Shown here: piece after piece, positions 54,581 to 64,000 of the stretch
How positions within the stretch are numbered: position 1 is the stretch's first letter
How the letters are laid out: every line of letters starts with the position of its first letter
Assembly: GCF_023156505.1 (NCBI RefSeq)
Contig: NZ_JALNMJ010000006.1
Span: forward strand, 62,001-126,000
Source: Roseibium sediminicola
Lineage (GTDB): Bacteria > Pseudomonadota > Alphaproteobacteria > Rhizobiales > Stappiaceae
Reading direction: 5' to 3'
Length of the DNA: 64,000 nt
Translations under genes and position numbers: made by a program
Notes under the pieces: generated by a model
Database searches by the model: none
What the model was told of the DNA's origin: nothing
Seen by the model: only the letters and a program-made list of their open reading frames with translations

Positions 54581-55477
54581 TCAGTAGACCCAGTTTTCCG
54601 CGTTAGTCAGCAGGAATTCGCGGAAGGCGGTGACACGGGCGGTGTTTTTCAGTTCCGACGGATAGACGAAATAGGTGTCGAAGGAGGGCACCTTGTCGTC
54701 CTGCTCGGTCATCACCGGCACCAGGTTGGTCGAGGTGTCGATGATGTAGTCGGGCAGCATGGCAATGCCGACGCCGGCCTGGACCGCGCGTTTTATGGCC
54801 ACAAGGTTGTTGGCCTTCAGCACGGAGCGGCGCGGGCTGGTCGAGACACGCCCGGCTGTCTCGAGCCAGTTCATGGATCTGAGATAGGCCGGGGCCTGTT
54901 CGCCAAAGGCGACAATGCGGTGATTGTCGAGATCATCGATGGAGAGCGGCGAGCCGAAGCGCTGCAGATATTCCGGCGCCGCATAGACGTGGAAATGCAC
55001 AGTGAAGAGCTTGCGCTGGATCAGGTCGGGCTGGGTCGGCTGGCGCAGGCGGATGGCGACATCGGCCTCGCGCATTCCCAGATCCAGCTCGTCATCGTCG
55101 AAGATCAGGTGCAGGTCGACATCCGGATAGAGGTCGATGAAGTTTCGGATCCGCGAAGTCAGCCAGGTGGAGCCGAGCCCGACGGTTGTCGTGACCCTCA
55201 ATATCCCGGAGGGTTTTTCCTTGCTGTCGGTCAGGCTGGACTGCACGGCTTCCAGCTTCATCAGGACATCGCTGGCCGTGCGGTAGAGCAGTTCGCCCTG
55301 CTCGGTCAGGAGCAGGCCGCGCGCATGGCGGTGAAACAGAGGCACGCCCAGATCGTGTTCCAATGCGCTGACCTGCCGGCTGACCGCCGACTGGCTCATA
55401 TGCAGCGCGTCGCCGGCATGCGTAAAGCTGCCGGCCTGCGCGGCCGCATGAAAGATGCGCAATTTGTCCCAATCCAT
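54581..55477 (-). CDS. lsrB: LysR-type regulator, LsrB/VtlR-like
   Basis: 298 residues, ATG behind GGAGGGG. N-terminal HTH 'MDWDKLRIFHAAAQAGSFTHAGDALHMSQSAVSRQVSAL', then a LysR effector domain. The position 32 bases downstream of trxB is the conserved one for LsrB of Sinorhizobium and VtlR of Brucella/Agrobacterium, which control stress genes, surface polysaccharide and small RNAs. The symbol is by synteny and sequence feel. There is not a single cysteine in this protein, although the Sinorhizobium LsrB is reported to use cysteines for redox sensing. Control by a bound ligand is therefore more likely here. Confidence 0.85.
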   Translation of the reverse strand: MDWDKLRIFHAAAQAGSFTHAGDALHMSQSAVSRQVSALEHDLGVPLFHRHARGLLLTEQGELLYRTASDVLMKLEAVQSSLTDSKEKPSGILRVTTTVGLGSTWLTSRIRNFIDLYPDVDLHLIFDDDELDLGMREADVAIRLRQPTQPDLIQRKLFTVHFHVYAAPEYLQRFGSPLSIDDLDNHRIVAFGEQAPAYLRSMNWLETAGRVSTSPRRSVLKANNLVAIKRAVQAGVGIAMLPDYIIDTSTNLVPVMTEQDDKVPSFDTYFVYPSELKNTARVTAFREFLLTNAENWVY

Positions 55478-55509
55478 GCGTGCCCCTCCGCAGGACGTTG
55501 CAGACAGCC

Positions 55510-56511
<1,002 letters not shown>

Positions 56512-56531
56512 TCAAGACCGGTTGCCCGTCT

Positions 56532-57530
56532 TCAGGGCTCTAAAGCATCTCGTTGCCGCAGGGCCGCGTAGTCGCTCAGGATACGTTCCGCAATTACGGG
56601 TGTGGCATCTATCGGCTCGTAGGTAGTGGTTTTCAACGGGCCTGGGAAGGGGTGAACTGCGCCGATCCGTTCCAAACTCCCCAAAAACCGGGTGATCTTG
56701 TCGTGACCGCCGCTCGGATGGAACACATGGACGGGTTTTCCGGTCGCCGTGGCCTCGCCGATCATGTTGGTGGAATCGGCTGTGGCGATGATGGCATCGG
56801 CTTTTGCCAGGTAATGCCCGAGCGGATTCGGCTCCTTGCCGGTCCAGTAAAGATGGCCGCCGGACTTGGCGAGGCTCGAAAGGCCATAGGCCAGTGCGGG
56901 TGGTGTGCGGCGCGAGGCGGTGATCATCAGACTGGCATTGTTCTCAAGCACCAACTGGCGCAGCCCGGTCAAAAAGCGGTTCTGGTCGTCCTCGGTAAAA
57001 TCGTGATGACGGCTGTCACCGCCGACGAGCACCGCGACGCGCGGGCCCTTAAGCCGGTCGATCTCCGGCACTTTTTCGGCGCGGAGACGGCCAAGCTTTG
57101 CAGCGGAAAACCGGTGCGGCGAGGTCGGCGTCACCAGAACGTTGCGGCCGCGCAGCCTGTCGTGTTCGGGCACCCAGATGAGATCGGCGGCGTCGGGTCC
57201 AGTCCGCGGGTCCTTCAGGAACACCGTGAAGGTCCGGCCTCTCGACAGTCTTTTGATCCGGCGCAGATAGCCGGCCGCCCGCCGGCCGGACGCGATTGCG
57301 ATATCCGGATAAGGCGGAGCGATCGGGCTGCCTGGCCGGGTTTCCCATTCGCGGGGATCTGTCGGGCCGAAGGGCAGCCACCAGGAAAAAGGCGCGCGTG
57401 GGGCAACCTGACGGGTCTCGAAGGGGCAGCCAAGAGCCTCGGCGACTCCGACGCATTGCGCCAGATCTCCGGCCTTGCCGTCGGTCAGGACCCAGGCGCT
57501 GGACGGGGCTGTCTCCCGAAGCTTCGGCAT
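56532..57530 (-). CDS. ELM1-domain glycosyltransferase-like protein
   Basis: 332 residues from the ATG at 57530; an earlier start adds 22 polar residues. The domain known from plant ELM1 (mitochondrial fission) is marked by 'WVLTDGKAGDLAQCVGVAEALG', 'PPYPDIAIASGRRAA', 'VFLKDPRTGP', 'VAVLVGGDSRHHDFTEDD' and 'ATADSTNMIGEATATGKPVHVF'. The last part resembles the nucleotide-sugar site of GT-B glycosyltransferases. Its bacterial role is unknown; a glycolipid glycosyltransferase is an inference. First gene of the trxB operon, divergent from an Lrp-type regulator. Confidence 0.87.
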   Translation of the reverse strand: MPKLRETAPSSAWVLTDGKAGDLAQCVGVAEALGCPFETRQVAPRAPFSWWLPFGPTDPREWETRPGSPIAPPYPDIAIASGRRAAGYLRRIKRLSRGRTFTVFLKDPRTGPDAADLIWVPEHDRLRGRNVLVTPTSPHRFSAAKLGRLRAEKVPEIDRLKGPRVAVLVGGDSRHHDFTEDDQNRFLTGLRQLVLENNASLMITASRRTPPALAYGLSSLAKSGGHLYWTGKEPNPLGHYLAKADAIIATADSTNMIGEATATGKPVHVFHPSGGHDKITRFLGSLERIGAVHPFPGPLKTTTYEPIDATPVIAERILSDYAALRQRDALEP

Positions 57531-57730
57531 GTCCGGAGAACTTCCCCTATCGTAATCTTTCGAAATCGTGCGCAATTTTGTTATAGTCTTGCACAAACGC
57601 GCAAAAAATCATAACTCGACACCGGAAACACACGTTAGCGTGGGATTCTCCAATCCCGCAAGACGTCAGACCGGTTTGGTATCAACTGCCCACATCTGGG
57701 TCATTTTTTTGAAATTCGAAGGAGACAGGT

Positions 57731-58198
57731 GTGAAAGCGCGGCTCGATGCCATTGACTGGCAGATTCTGAAAGAATTGCAAGCGGACGGCCGAATGACCA
57801 ATGTGGAGCTGGCCCGCCGGGTTGGTATTTCCGCACCGCCCTGCCTGCGTCGCGTGCGCGCGCTTGAAGAAGCCGGGCTTATCCTGGGCTACCGCACGCT
57901 GCTCGATGAGAAGCAACTCGGCTACGATGTCACGGCCTTCGCAATGGTGGGGCTGCACAGTCAGACCGAAGCCGACCTGATCGCCTTTGAGCAGACCGTT
58001 CAGAAATGGCCGCTGGTGCGCGAGAGTTACATGCTGTCGGGCGAGGTCGATTTTCTGTTGATGTGCGTGTCGCCGGATCTGCAGACGTTCCAGAATTTCA
58101 TCATCCGCGAATTGACCGCCGCGCCCAACGTGGACAGCGTGCGCACGGCGCTCACCATCCGCCGCACCAAGGACGAACCTGTGGTGCCGATCGACTGA
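57731..58198 (+). CDS. Lrp/AsnC-family regulator
   Basis: 155 residues, GTG start behind GGAGACAG. HTH 'LDAIDWQILKELQADGRMTNVELARRVGISAPPCLRRVRAL', then a RAM domain. It is divergent from ELM1-trxB-lsrB, an arrangement shared with other Rhizobiales where an Lrp-like gene stands beside trxB. Confidence 0.93.
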   Translation: MKARLDAIDWQILKELQADGRMTNVELARRVGISAPPCLRRVRALEEAGLILGYRTLLDEKQLGYDVTAFAMVGLHSQTEADLIAFEQTVQKWPLVRESYMLSGEVDFLLMCVSPDLQTFQNFIIRELTAAPNVDSVRTALTIRRTKDEPVVPID

Positions 58199-58228
58199 AC
58201 AATCAGTGTGCCGCGGCTCTCATGCGTT

Positions 58229-58714
58229 TCAAGCGTGTGAGCCGGCATCTGCGTCGTGTCGGATCCTCTGAAGCTTTTTTCGCAGCCGCAGGATCGTCGA
58301 GATATCCCGCAAGGCCGTTGCCACAAGCGTGAACACAACGCTGAAGGCAAAACACGCGATCAGGATGGCCACTGGCAATGGCTGTTCGTAGTGGTAGGTG
58401 TTCAGGGCCTGATCGATCGGTTCCAGCCCGACATACATGCGACTGCGGATGGTCTCGCTATACGCACCGATCTGCACGTGCCCCTTTTTCAGGTAGCTCA
58501 GCCCGTAGGCAAACAAAATGACGCCGGCAGCCAGGGCGACAAGATAGCCGAAGACGCGGGCGCCGAAGCGCAAGGCACTTTCGTAGCGCTTGGTGATGAT
58601 CCGCTTGAAAATGTCGCGCTCACGGCCTCCCAGCCTGGCATAGAGATACCAGCGATAGGCCCAGAGCGGCACCGATGCCAAGAGCAGCCACACCGCGATT
58701 GTATGAAAGACCAT
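58229..58714 (-). CDS. Membrane protein of unknown function, three helices
   Basis: 161 residues, ATG behind GGAGGG. Hydrophobic segments at about 3-23, 51-73 and 112-134. Charged loops contain 'GRERDIFKRIITKRYESALRFGARVFG' and a C-terminal basic helix (LRKKLQRIRHDADAG). No family recognised. Confidence 0.65.
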   Translation of the reverse strand: MVFHTIAVWLLLASVPLWAYRWYLYARLGGRERDIFKRIITKRYESALRFGARVFGYLVALAAGVILFAYGLSYLKKGHVQIGAYSETIRSRMYVGLEPIDQALNTYHYEQPLPVAILIACFAFSVVFTLVATALRDISTILRLRKKLQRIRHDADAGSHA

Positions 58715-58816
58715 TTGTCGCCCTCCGACACGTACCGGTTGCTACCTTAGCGATTGACCGGCACGCGTCAAAGGGGGAATGCAATTTGCCGCAGATGCGG
58801 CAAGCGCGGGGCTGGG

Positions 58817-59290
58817 TCAGATGAACTGGACTTCAACGATCTCGTAGGAGCGCGCGCCGCCCGGGGCGGCCACTTCGACACTGTCGCCAACAGACTTGCC
58901 AATGAGGGCACGGGCGATCGGGGACGAGATCGACACCTTGTTCTGCTTCACATCGGATTCGACGTCTCCGACGATCATGTATTTCTTTTCTTCTTCCGTG
59001 TCCTCGTCGATGAGGGAAACGGTCGCGCCGAATTTGACGGTGTCGCCGCCCAGTTTGGTCACGTCGATCACTTCGGCGCGGGACAGCTTGTCTTCGAGTT
59101 CCGCAATGCGGCCTTCGTTCAGGCTCTGGGCTTCCTTTGCCGCATGGTATTCGGCATTTTCCGACAGGTCGCCGTGCGCACGTGCTTCAGCAATGGCATC
59201 AACGATGCGCGGACGCTCAACCGTGGTACGTGTCTTCAGTTCATCCTGAAGCATTTTGTAACCGGCAGAGGTCATCGGAACTTTTTCCAT
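58817..59290 (-). CDS. greA: Transcription elongation factor GreA
   Basis: 157 residues. N-terminal coiled coil with the acidic tip '[21 protein letters not shown]' enters the RNA-polymerase secondary channel and helps cut backtracked RNA. The C-terminal FKBP-like domain has '[23 protein letters not shown]'. It lies downstream of carB on the same strand, a common alphaproteobacterial order. A terminator separates the two. Confidence 0.97.
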   Translation of the reverse strand: MEKVPMTSAGYKMLQDELKTRTTVERPRIVDAIAEARAHGDLSENAEYHAAKEAQSLNEGRIAELEDKLSRAEVIDVTKLGGDTVKFGATVSLIDEDTEEEKKYMIVGDVESDVKQNKVSISSPIARALIGKSVGDSVEVAAPGGARSYEIVEVQFI

Positions 59291-59351
59291 GGGTCTCAGA
59301 CCTTCAGCTTATTGGGTCCTTATCTCGCTCTTTTCAAGGACCGCGCATTGA

Positions 59352-59390
59352 CAAAAACAAACCAAGCCGGGAAAGGCGCGCTTTCCCGGC
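59352..59390 (-). terminator. Terminator of carB
   Basis: GCCGGGAAAG / CTTTCCCGGC (59366-59375, 59381-59390) with a 5-base loop, followed on the minus strand by a T-rich run (plus-strand acaaaaacaaa). Confidence 0.88.
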
Positions 59391-59411
59391 CGGTCAATGA
59401 GTATATTAGCC

Positions 59412-62400
59412 TTAGCCGAAGTAGGATTGTAAAGGTCTTACTTCAAGGCTCCCCGCTTTGTGGGCGGCAATGCCTTTCGCCGCAGCAACTGATCCTGCCA
59501 GGGTGGTGTAATACGGCACCTTGTTCAGAAGAGCTGCCCGACGCATCGACCGGCTGTCGGAAATGGCCTGCGCACCTTCGGTTGTGTTGAAGACGAGCTG
59601 GACCTCACCATTCTTGATAGCATCAACGATATGAGGCCGGCCTTCAAGCACCTTGTTGATCTTCTTCACCGTGATGCCCTGTTCTTCCAGGAATTTCTGG
59701 GTGCCGCCGGTGGCGATGATGTTGAAGCCGGCCGATTCCAGGCTGCGCACCGCGTCGACCACGCCGGACTTGTCCTCGTCGCGCATGGAGACAAACACCG
59801 TTCCCTCGCCAGGCACACCCGTGCCAGAGCCGATCTGCGACTTGGCAAAGGCCTTGCCGAAGGCGGTGTCGAGGCCCATGACCTCGCCTGTAGACCGCAT
59901 TTCCGGGCCGAGAATGGTGTCGACGCCCGGGAAGCGGGCAAACGGGAACACGGCTTCCTTGACGGCGATGTGATCGAATGTCCGGTCGGTCAGACCGAAG
60001 GAGGCGAGACTCTCGCCCGCCATGATGCGGCTGGCGATCTTGGCGACCGGCACGCCGATTGTCTTGGCAACGAAAGGCACGGTGCGCGAGGCGCGCGGGT
60101 TGACTTCCAGAACGTAGATCTCGCCGCCCTTGATGGCGTATTGCACGTTCATCAGGCCGCCGACCTCCAGCGCCAGGGCAAGGGCCCGGGTCTGACGCTT
60201 GAGTTCGTCCAGCATCTCCTCGCCGAGCGAGAAGGGCGGCAGCGAACAGGCGCTGTCGCCCGAGTGGATGCCGGCTTCCTCGATATGTTCCATGATGCCG
60301 CAGACGAAGACGTCCTTGCCGTCGCAGAGCGCGTCGACATCGACCTCGATGGCGCCGTCAAGATAGCGGTCGAACAATAGCGGGTTGGTGCCGAGAACCG
60401 TGTTGATCTGGCCGGTCTTGTCGTTCGGATATTTGGCGCGCACTTCCGCCGGCACCAGTTCAGGCAGGGTGCCGAGCAGATAGGAGTTGAGCGCTTCTTC
60501 GTCGCGGATGATCTGCATGGCGCGGCCGCCCAGAACATAGGAGGGGCGCACGACCAGCGGCAGGCCGAGCTGGCCTGCGATCAGGCGGCCCTGTTCGACC
60601 GAATAGGCAATGCCGTTTTCCGGCTGCTTCAGGTCTAGCTTGATCAGAAGCTTCTGGAAGCGATCACGGTCCTCCGCCAGATCGATCATGTCCGGCGACG
60701 TGCCGAGGATCGGTACGTCAGCCTTGACCAGGGCCTGGGCAAGCTTCAGCGGTGTCTGGCCGCCGAACTGCACGATGACGCCGTGCAGCGTGCCGTTTTC
60801 CTGCTCCTTGCGCATGATCTCCAGCACGTCTTCGGCCGTCAGCGGCTCGAAATAAAGCCGGTCGGAGGTGTCATAGTCCGTAGAGACGGTTTCCGGGTTG
60901 CAGTTGACCATGATGGTCTCGTAGCCGGCGTCTTCCAGAGCGAAGGCGGCGTGACAGCAGCAATAGTCGAACTCGATGCCCTGGCCGATCCGGTTCGGAC
61001 CGCCGCCCAGGATGACCACCTTCTTGCGGTCGGACGGATGGGCCTCGCAAGCGGGAGTGCCCATGAACGGTGTCTCGTAGGTCGAGTACATATAAGCGGT
61101 CGGGGAAGCGAATTCCGCGGCGCAGGTGTCGATGCGCTTGTAGACCGGGTGTACGTCAAGGTCCCGGCGGAGGCGGGCGACATCGGCTTCGTCCACACCC
61201 GCAAGGCTTGCCAGACGCGCATCGGAAAAGCCCATGGATTTCAGCTTGCGCAGATTGGCCGCGTCCTGCGGCAGGCCGATATTGCGCACCTTGGCTTCCA
61301 TCGCAAGGATGTCTTCCATCTGCTCCAGGAACCAGGTGTTGATGCCGCTGGCCTGATGGACTTCCTCGACGCTCATGCCAAGGCGCATGGCCTGGGCGAC
61401 GTTCAACAGGCGTGTCGGTGTGGCGATCGAGACGGCGGCGCGCAGGGCGTTGCGATCGTCGCCCTGGTCAAGGCCCGGAATGTCGGTTTCGTCGAGACCG
61501 TTGAGGCCGGTTTCGAGACCGCGCAAGGCCTTCTGCAGACTTTCCTGGAAGGTTCGGCCGATGGCCATGACTTCGCCGACCGACTTCATGGCCGTTGTCA
61601 GGGTCGGTTCGGAGCCCGGGAACTTTTCGAAGGCAAAGCGCGGGATCTTGGTGACGACATAATCGATGGTCGGCTCGAAGGAGGCCGGGGTCGCGCCGCC
61701 GGTGATGTCGTTTTCCAGTTCGTCGAGCGTGTAGCCGACCGCGAGCTTCGCCGCGATCTTGGCGATCGGGAACCCGGTTGCCTTGGAGGCAAGCGCGGAG
61801 GAACGCGACACACGCGGGTTCATCTCGATGACGACGAGGCGGCCATTGTCCGGATTGACCGCGAACTGGACGTTCGAGCCGCCCGTTTCGACGCCGATCT
61901 CGCGCAGCACCGCGATCGAGGCGTCGCGCATGATCTGGTATTCCTTGTCGGTCAGCGTCAGCGCGGGCGCGACGGTGATGGAATCACCCGTGTGCACACC
62001 CATCGGGTCGACGTTCTCGATGGAACAGATGATGATGCAGTTGTCCGCCTTGTCGCGGACGACTTCCATCTCATATTCCTTCCAGCCCAGCAGGCTCTCA
62101 TCGATCAGCACCTGGCCGACCGGCGAGGCGTCGATGCCGGAGCGCACGATGGTCTCGTATTCTTCCCGGTTATAGGCAACGCCGCCGCCGGTGCCACCCA
62201 GCGTGAAGGCCGGGCGGATGATGGCCGGCAGGCCGATCTCGTCGAGCGCGCGCATCGCCTCCAGATAACCGGCATTGCGGTCGTATCCGGTGATCTTGCC
62301 GTCTTGGCCGCGGATGGCGGGCGAGGAGGCGATAGCAGCGCGCGGGTTCTCCAGGCCGATGGCGTCCATGGCGGCCCGGAACTTCTCGCGGTCCTCCGCC

Positions 62401-62774
62401 TTTTCGATGACATCGGCGCGGGCACCGATCATTTCGACACCGTATTTTTCCAGAACGCCCATTTCCTGAAGATCGAGCGCGCAGTTGAGCGCGGTCTGGC
62501 CGCCCATGGTCGGCAGCAGCGCGTCGGGGCGCTCCTTTTCGATGATCTTGGCGACGAGCTCGGGCGTGATCGGCTCGATATAGGTGGCGTCGGCCAGGTC
62601 CGGATCGGTCATGATCGTCGCCGGGTTCGAGTTCACCAGGATGATGCGGTAGCCTTCTTCGCGCAGCGCCTTGCAGGCCTGAGTGCCGGAATAATCGAAT
62701 TCACAGGCCTGACCGATGACAATCGGACCGGCACCAATGATCAGGATAGAAGAGATATCTGTGCGTTTGGGCAT
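59412..62774 (-). CDS. carB: Carbamoyl-phosphate synthase large subunit
   Basis: 1120 residues, the usual length. Two homologous ATP-grasp halves are present ('[23 protein letters not shown]' and '[23 protein letters not shown]'). '[17 protein letters not shown]' and '[14 protein letters not shown]' are the ATP loops. A C-terminal MGS-like domain (from about 980, '[24 protein letters not shown]') binds allosteric effectors. With CarA it makes carbamoyl phosphate for arginine and pyrimidine synthesis. carA is not adjacent in the window. Confidence 0.98.
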   Translation of the reverse strand: MPKRTDISSILIIGAGPIVIGQACEFDYSGTQACKALREEGYRIILVNSNPATIMTDPDLADATYIEPITPELVAKIIEKERPDALLPTMGGQTALNCALDLQEMGVLEKYGVEMIGARADVIEKAEDREKFRAAMDAIGLENPRAAIASSPAIRGQDGKITGYDRNAGYLEAMRALDEIGLPAIIRPAFTLGGTGGGVAYNREEYETIVRSGIDASPVGQVLIDESLLGWKEYEMEVVRDKADNCIIICSIENVDPMGVHTGDSITVAPALTLTDKEYQIMRDASIAVLREIGVETGGSNVQFAVNPDNGRLVVIEMNPRVSRSSALASKATGFPIAKIAAKLAVGYTLDELENDITGGATPASFEPTIDYVVTKIPRFAFEKFPGSEPTLTTAMKSVGEVMAIGRTFQESLQKALRGLETGLNGLDETDIPGLDQGDDRNALRAAVSIATPTRLLNVAQAMRLGMSVEEVHQASGINTWFLEQMEDILAMEAKVRNIGLPQDAANLRKLKSMGFSDARLASLAGVDEADVARLRRDLDVHPVYKRIDTCAAEFASPTAYMYSTYETPFMGTPACEAHPSDRKKVVILGGGPNRIGQGIEFDYCCCHAAFALEDAGYETIMVNCNPETVSTDYDTSDRLYFEPLTAEDVLEIMRKEQENGTLHGVIVQFGGQTPLKLAQALVKADVPILGTSPDMIDLAEDRDRFQKLLIKLDLKQPENGIAYSVEQGRLIAGQLGLPLVVRPSYVLGGRAMQIIRDEEALNSYLLGTLPELVPAEVRAKYPNDKTGQINTVLGTNPLLFDRYLDGAIEVDVDALCDGKDVFVCGIMEHIEEAGIHSGDSACSLPPFSLGEEMLDELKRQTRALALALEVGGLMNVQYAIKGGEIYVLEVNPRASRTVPFVAKTIGVPVAKIASRIMAGESLASFGLTDRTFDHIAVKEAVFPFARFPGVDTILGPEMRSTGEVMGLDTAFGKAFAKSQIGSGTGVPGEGTVFVSMRDEDKSGVVDAVRSLESAGFNIIATGGTQKFLEEQGITVKKINKVLEGRPHIVDAIKNGEVQLVFNTTEGAQAISDSRSMRRAALLNKVPYYTTLAGSVAAAKGIAAHKAGSLEVRPLQSYFG

Positions 62775-62945
62775 CTCGGCTCGCAGCTCGCAGCGGCCAA
62801 TCCGGATAACGGGGGCGTTATTCGGTCTGACTCGGACTTGAGGTGAATGACAATGTTGGCTGAGCGCGTCTTATAGGGAAAAGCGTCGCGCTAGGAAACC
62901 CCGCCTAGGCGCGAAGAAGACGTTTTCCGGGGCGGAAATGCGACT

Positions 62946-63224
62946 TTATTCAGGTTCTTTGCTTTCGGCCGGCAAGGGAACCGTACTTTGACCGTCAAAG
63001 TCACCGATGCCTTTGGAGAGCGCGTAGCAGGCAAGGCGTATGGATTTGGGGATCTCGACGGGCCGTCCGTCGCGGTTGCCCTTCTCGTAATACTGGATCA
63101 TGCGCTTCTTCAGACCCAGCCGGTCCGCGGCGTCTTTTTGCTTCAAGCCGAGTGCCCGACGCCAGTGACGGAATTGTTGCGGGGTCATGCCGGGCGCAGC
63201 GTCTTTGGATTTCGATTCGGCCAT
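62946..63224 (-). CDS. Small XRE-family HTH regulator
   Basis: 92 residues, ATG behind GGAATAAG. One HTH: 'FRHWRRALGLKQKDAADRLGLKKRMIQYYEKG'. A helix 'EIPKSIRLACYALSKGI' and an acidic tail follow. No sensor domain. Alone between carB and an empty region; targets unknown. Confidence 0.85.
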   Translation of the reverse strand: MAESKSKDAAPGMTPQQFRHWRRALGLKQKDAADRLGLKKRMIQYYEKGNRDGRPVEIPKSIRLACYALSKGIGDFDGQSTVPLPAESKEPE

Positions 63225-64000
63225 TTTGTCTTATTCCGGAAGTGCTTGGTTTCATGCGCCCGCGTGTTGCAGCGCACGTGCCATCCTTTTGACAAAAATA
63301 ACCTGGGCGGCGAATTGTCAATCAAGAAGTGCACAATGTGCTCTTTTTCTGTGGTCTCGGACGGCTGCTTCCGGCCGGAAACTTGACCGTAGGGTCAAAA
63401 ATGATATCAGCTCGCTTCTGGTCGACAGGCATGAGCCAAGCGGTAATATGCAACCAACGACAAGCTGGCGCCGAATGCCTCTTCAGCGAGGGTGTGTATC
63501 AATTTTATTTCTACATAGTGCCTAGGGAATTTTGGCAGCCTGTAATAAATGTCAGGGTTAATATAAAGAGACTTAAGTAATTTTCCGGCGTAAAGTGCCG
63601 TGAGGTTAAGAAAACTTGCTGGGGATAACCTTATTCAAGAAAAGTCTATTTATTAGTTTCAGATTATCGATAATTAATATTTATGCCCGTATCGGCTCTA
63701 AACCTTCCGTTTTAACATTCGCAGTTGTATGTCCTTTTCGCCTCTTTTGAGATTTAGCTTTCATAAGACTGAATCTTTTGCGGAAAATTGCCAATAATTC
63801 CAAATTTGTCGTAGATTTTAACTGTTGATCCGGTGTATTACACTATTGCTTAGTCTCCTATAAGTTTGGTGTTGGGGGCTTCTTAAGCGGTAGCATTGCG
63901 CTGCAAGCTGCGGAGGCTGTTTTTGCCGTGCTAGTGGGACCTGGTGGACCGGAGGTGGGACCGGAAAATCAGGAGCACTGCAAGACCCAGCCAGACTTGG
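63225..64000. other. A/T-rich end of window without a supported gene
   Basis: About 775 bases. 63500-63860 is clearly A/T-rich, unlike the rest of the window, and may be a long regulatory region. An open plus-strand frame runs from 63829 to the edge (in-frame GTG codons at 63928 and 63934, encoding VLVGPGGPEVGPENQEH). It has no ribosome site I can accept, so it is not called a gene. Sequence beyond the edge is needed. Confidence 0.4.

Noticed and set aside
60783..62846. 687-codon plus-strand frame opposite carB
   Set aside because: Antisense shadow of an essential biosynthetic gene.
63829..64000. Open frame at the right edge as a partial gene
   Set aside because: No ATG, and only GTG candidates without a ribosome site. 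It may be real but cannot be supported without downstream sequence.

Overview
The window looks like a chromosomal segment of a marine-type alphaproteobacterium of the Hyphomicrobiales/Rhizobiales, most probably near Stappiaceae (Roseibium/Labrenzia). The grounds are indirect. G/C is high, and several families are largely alphaproteobacterial (DUF1176, DUF1402, DUF992, DUF1344, DUF3775, a ClpS2-like adaptor). The lrp / ELM1 / trxB / LsrB-VtlR-like block and the greA-carB neighbourhood point the same way, as do the short G/C-rich intergenic palindromes. No rRNA, complete tRNA, IS element or CRISPR array was seen.

Layout. 0-9.4 kb: start of a GNAT gene, a glycine/arginine-rich cold-shock-domain protein, a DUF1176 protein, a glyoxalase-II-like hydrolase, DUF1402, a chalcone-isomerase-like/MFS/DUF6665 operon, a chemoreceptor and clpS. 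9.6-14.1 kb: a small glycan locus (NAD-dependent 4,6-dehydratase-like enzyme, WecE-like aminotransferase, phosphoglycosyl transferase) next to a long crescentin-like coiled-coil protein. 14.4-20.9 kb: envelope genes, including a cysteine-rich protein with a DUF3624-like head, a second DUF1176 protein, a caspase-fold protease and a Pro/Glu-rich OmpA protein. 20.9-22.1 kb: dispersed and tandem palindromic repeats around a GIY-YIG gene. 22.1-25.6 kb: a small membrane protein and uvrB with a long N-terminal extension.

25.7-30.5 kb is the clearest accessory region. It is A/T-richer and begins with a tRNA-like 5' fragment. It holds a lipoprotein plus a SleB-DUF2272 double-domain cell-wall hydrolase, two small DUF1344 proteins, a secreted peptide with a knottin-type cysteine pattern, and a tandem mannan-binding-lectin protein. 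30.5-34.9 kb: choline sulfatase (betC) diverges from an orphan peptide-type substrate-binding protein across a BetI-like operator. A MerR regulator and its carboxymuconolactone-decarboxylase partner follow. 34.9-50.5 kb: a large chemoreceptor, solute-binding, Rdx, phosphotransferase, DUF1624 and DUF3775 proteins, several tiny membrane proteins, a PAS protein preceded by a candidate CtrA box, an aspartate/aromatic aminotransferase, DUF992, an EF-G-like GTPase and an orphan Tdi1-like immunity protein.

50.8-63.2 kb: methionine-sulfoxide reductase MsrP, an Lrp-type regulator divergent from a RocB-like M20 hydrolase, the ELM1-trxB-lsrB operon divergent from another Lrp regulator, greA, carB and a small XRE regulator. 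The window ends in an A/T-rich stretch without a convincing gene. The strongest leads for something undescribed are the SleB-DUF2272/lipoprotein pair, the two cysteine-rich secreted proteins that share a YYC...CC core, and the crescentin-like filament candidate beside the glycan genes.
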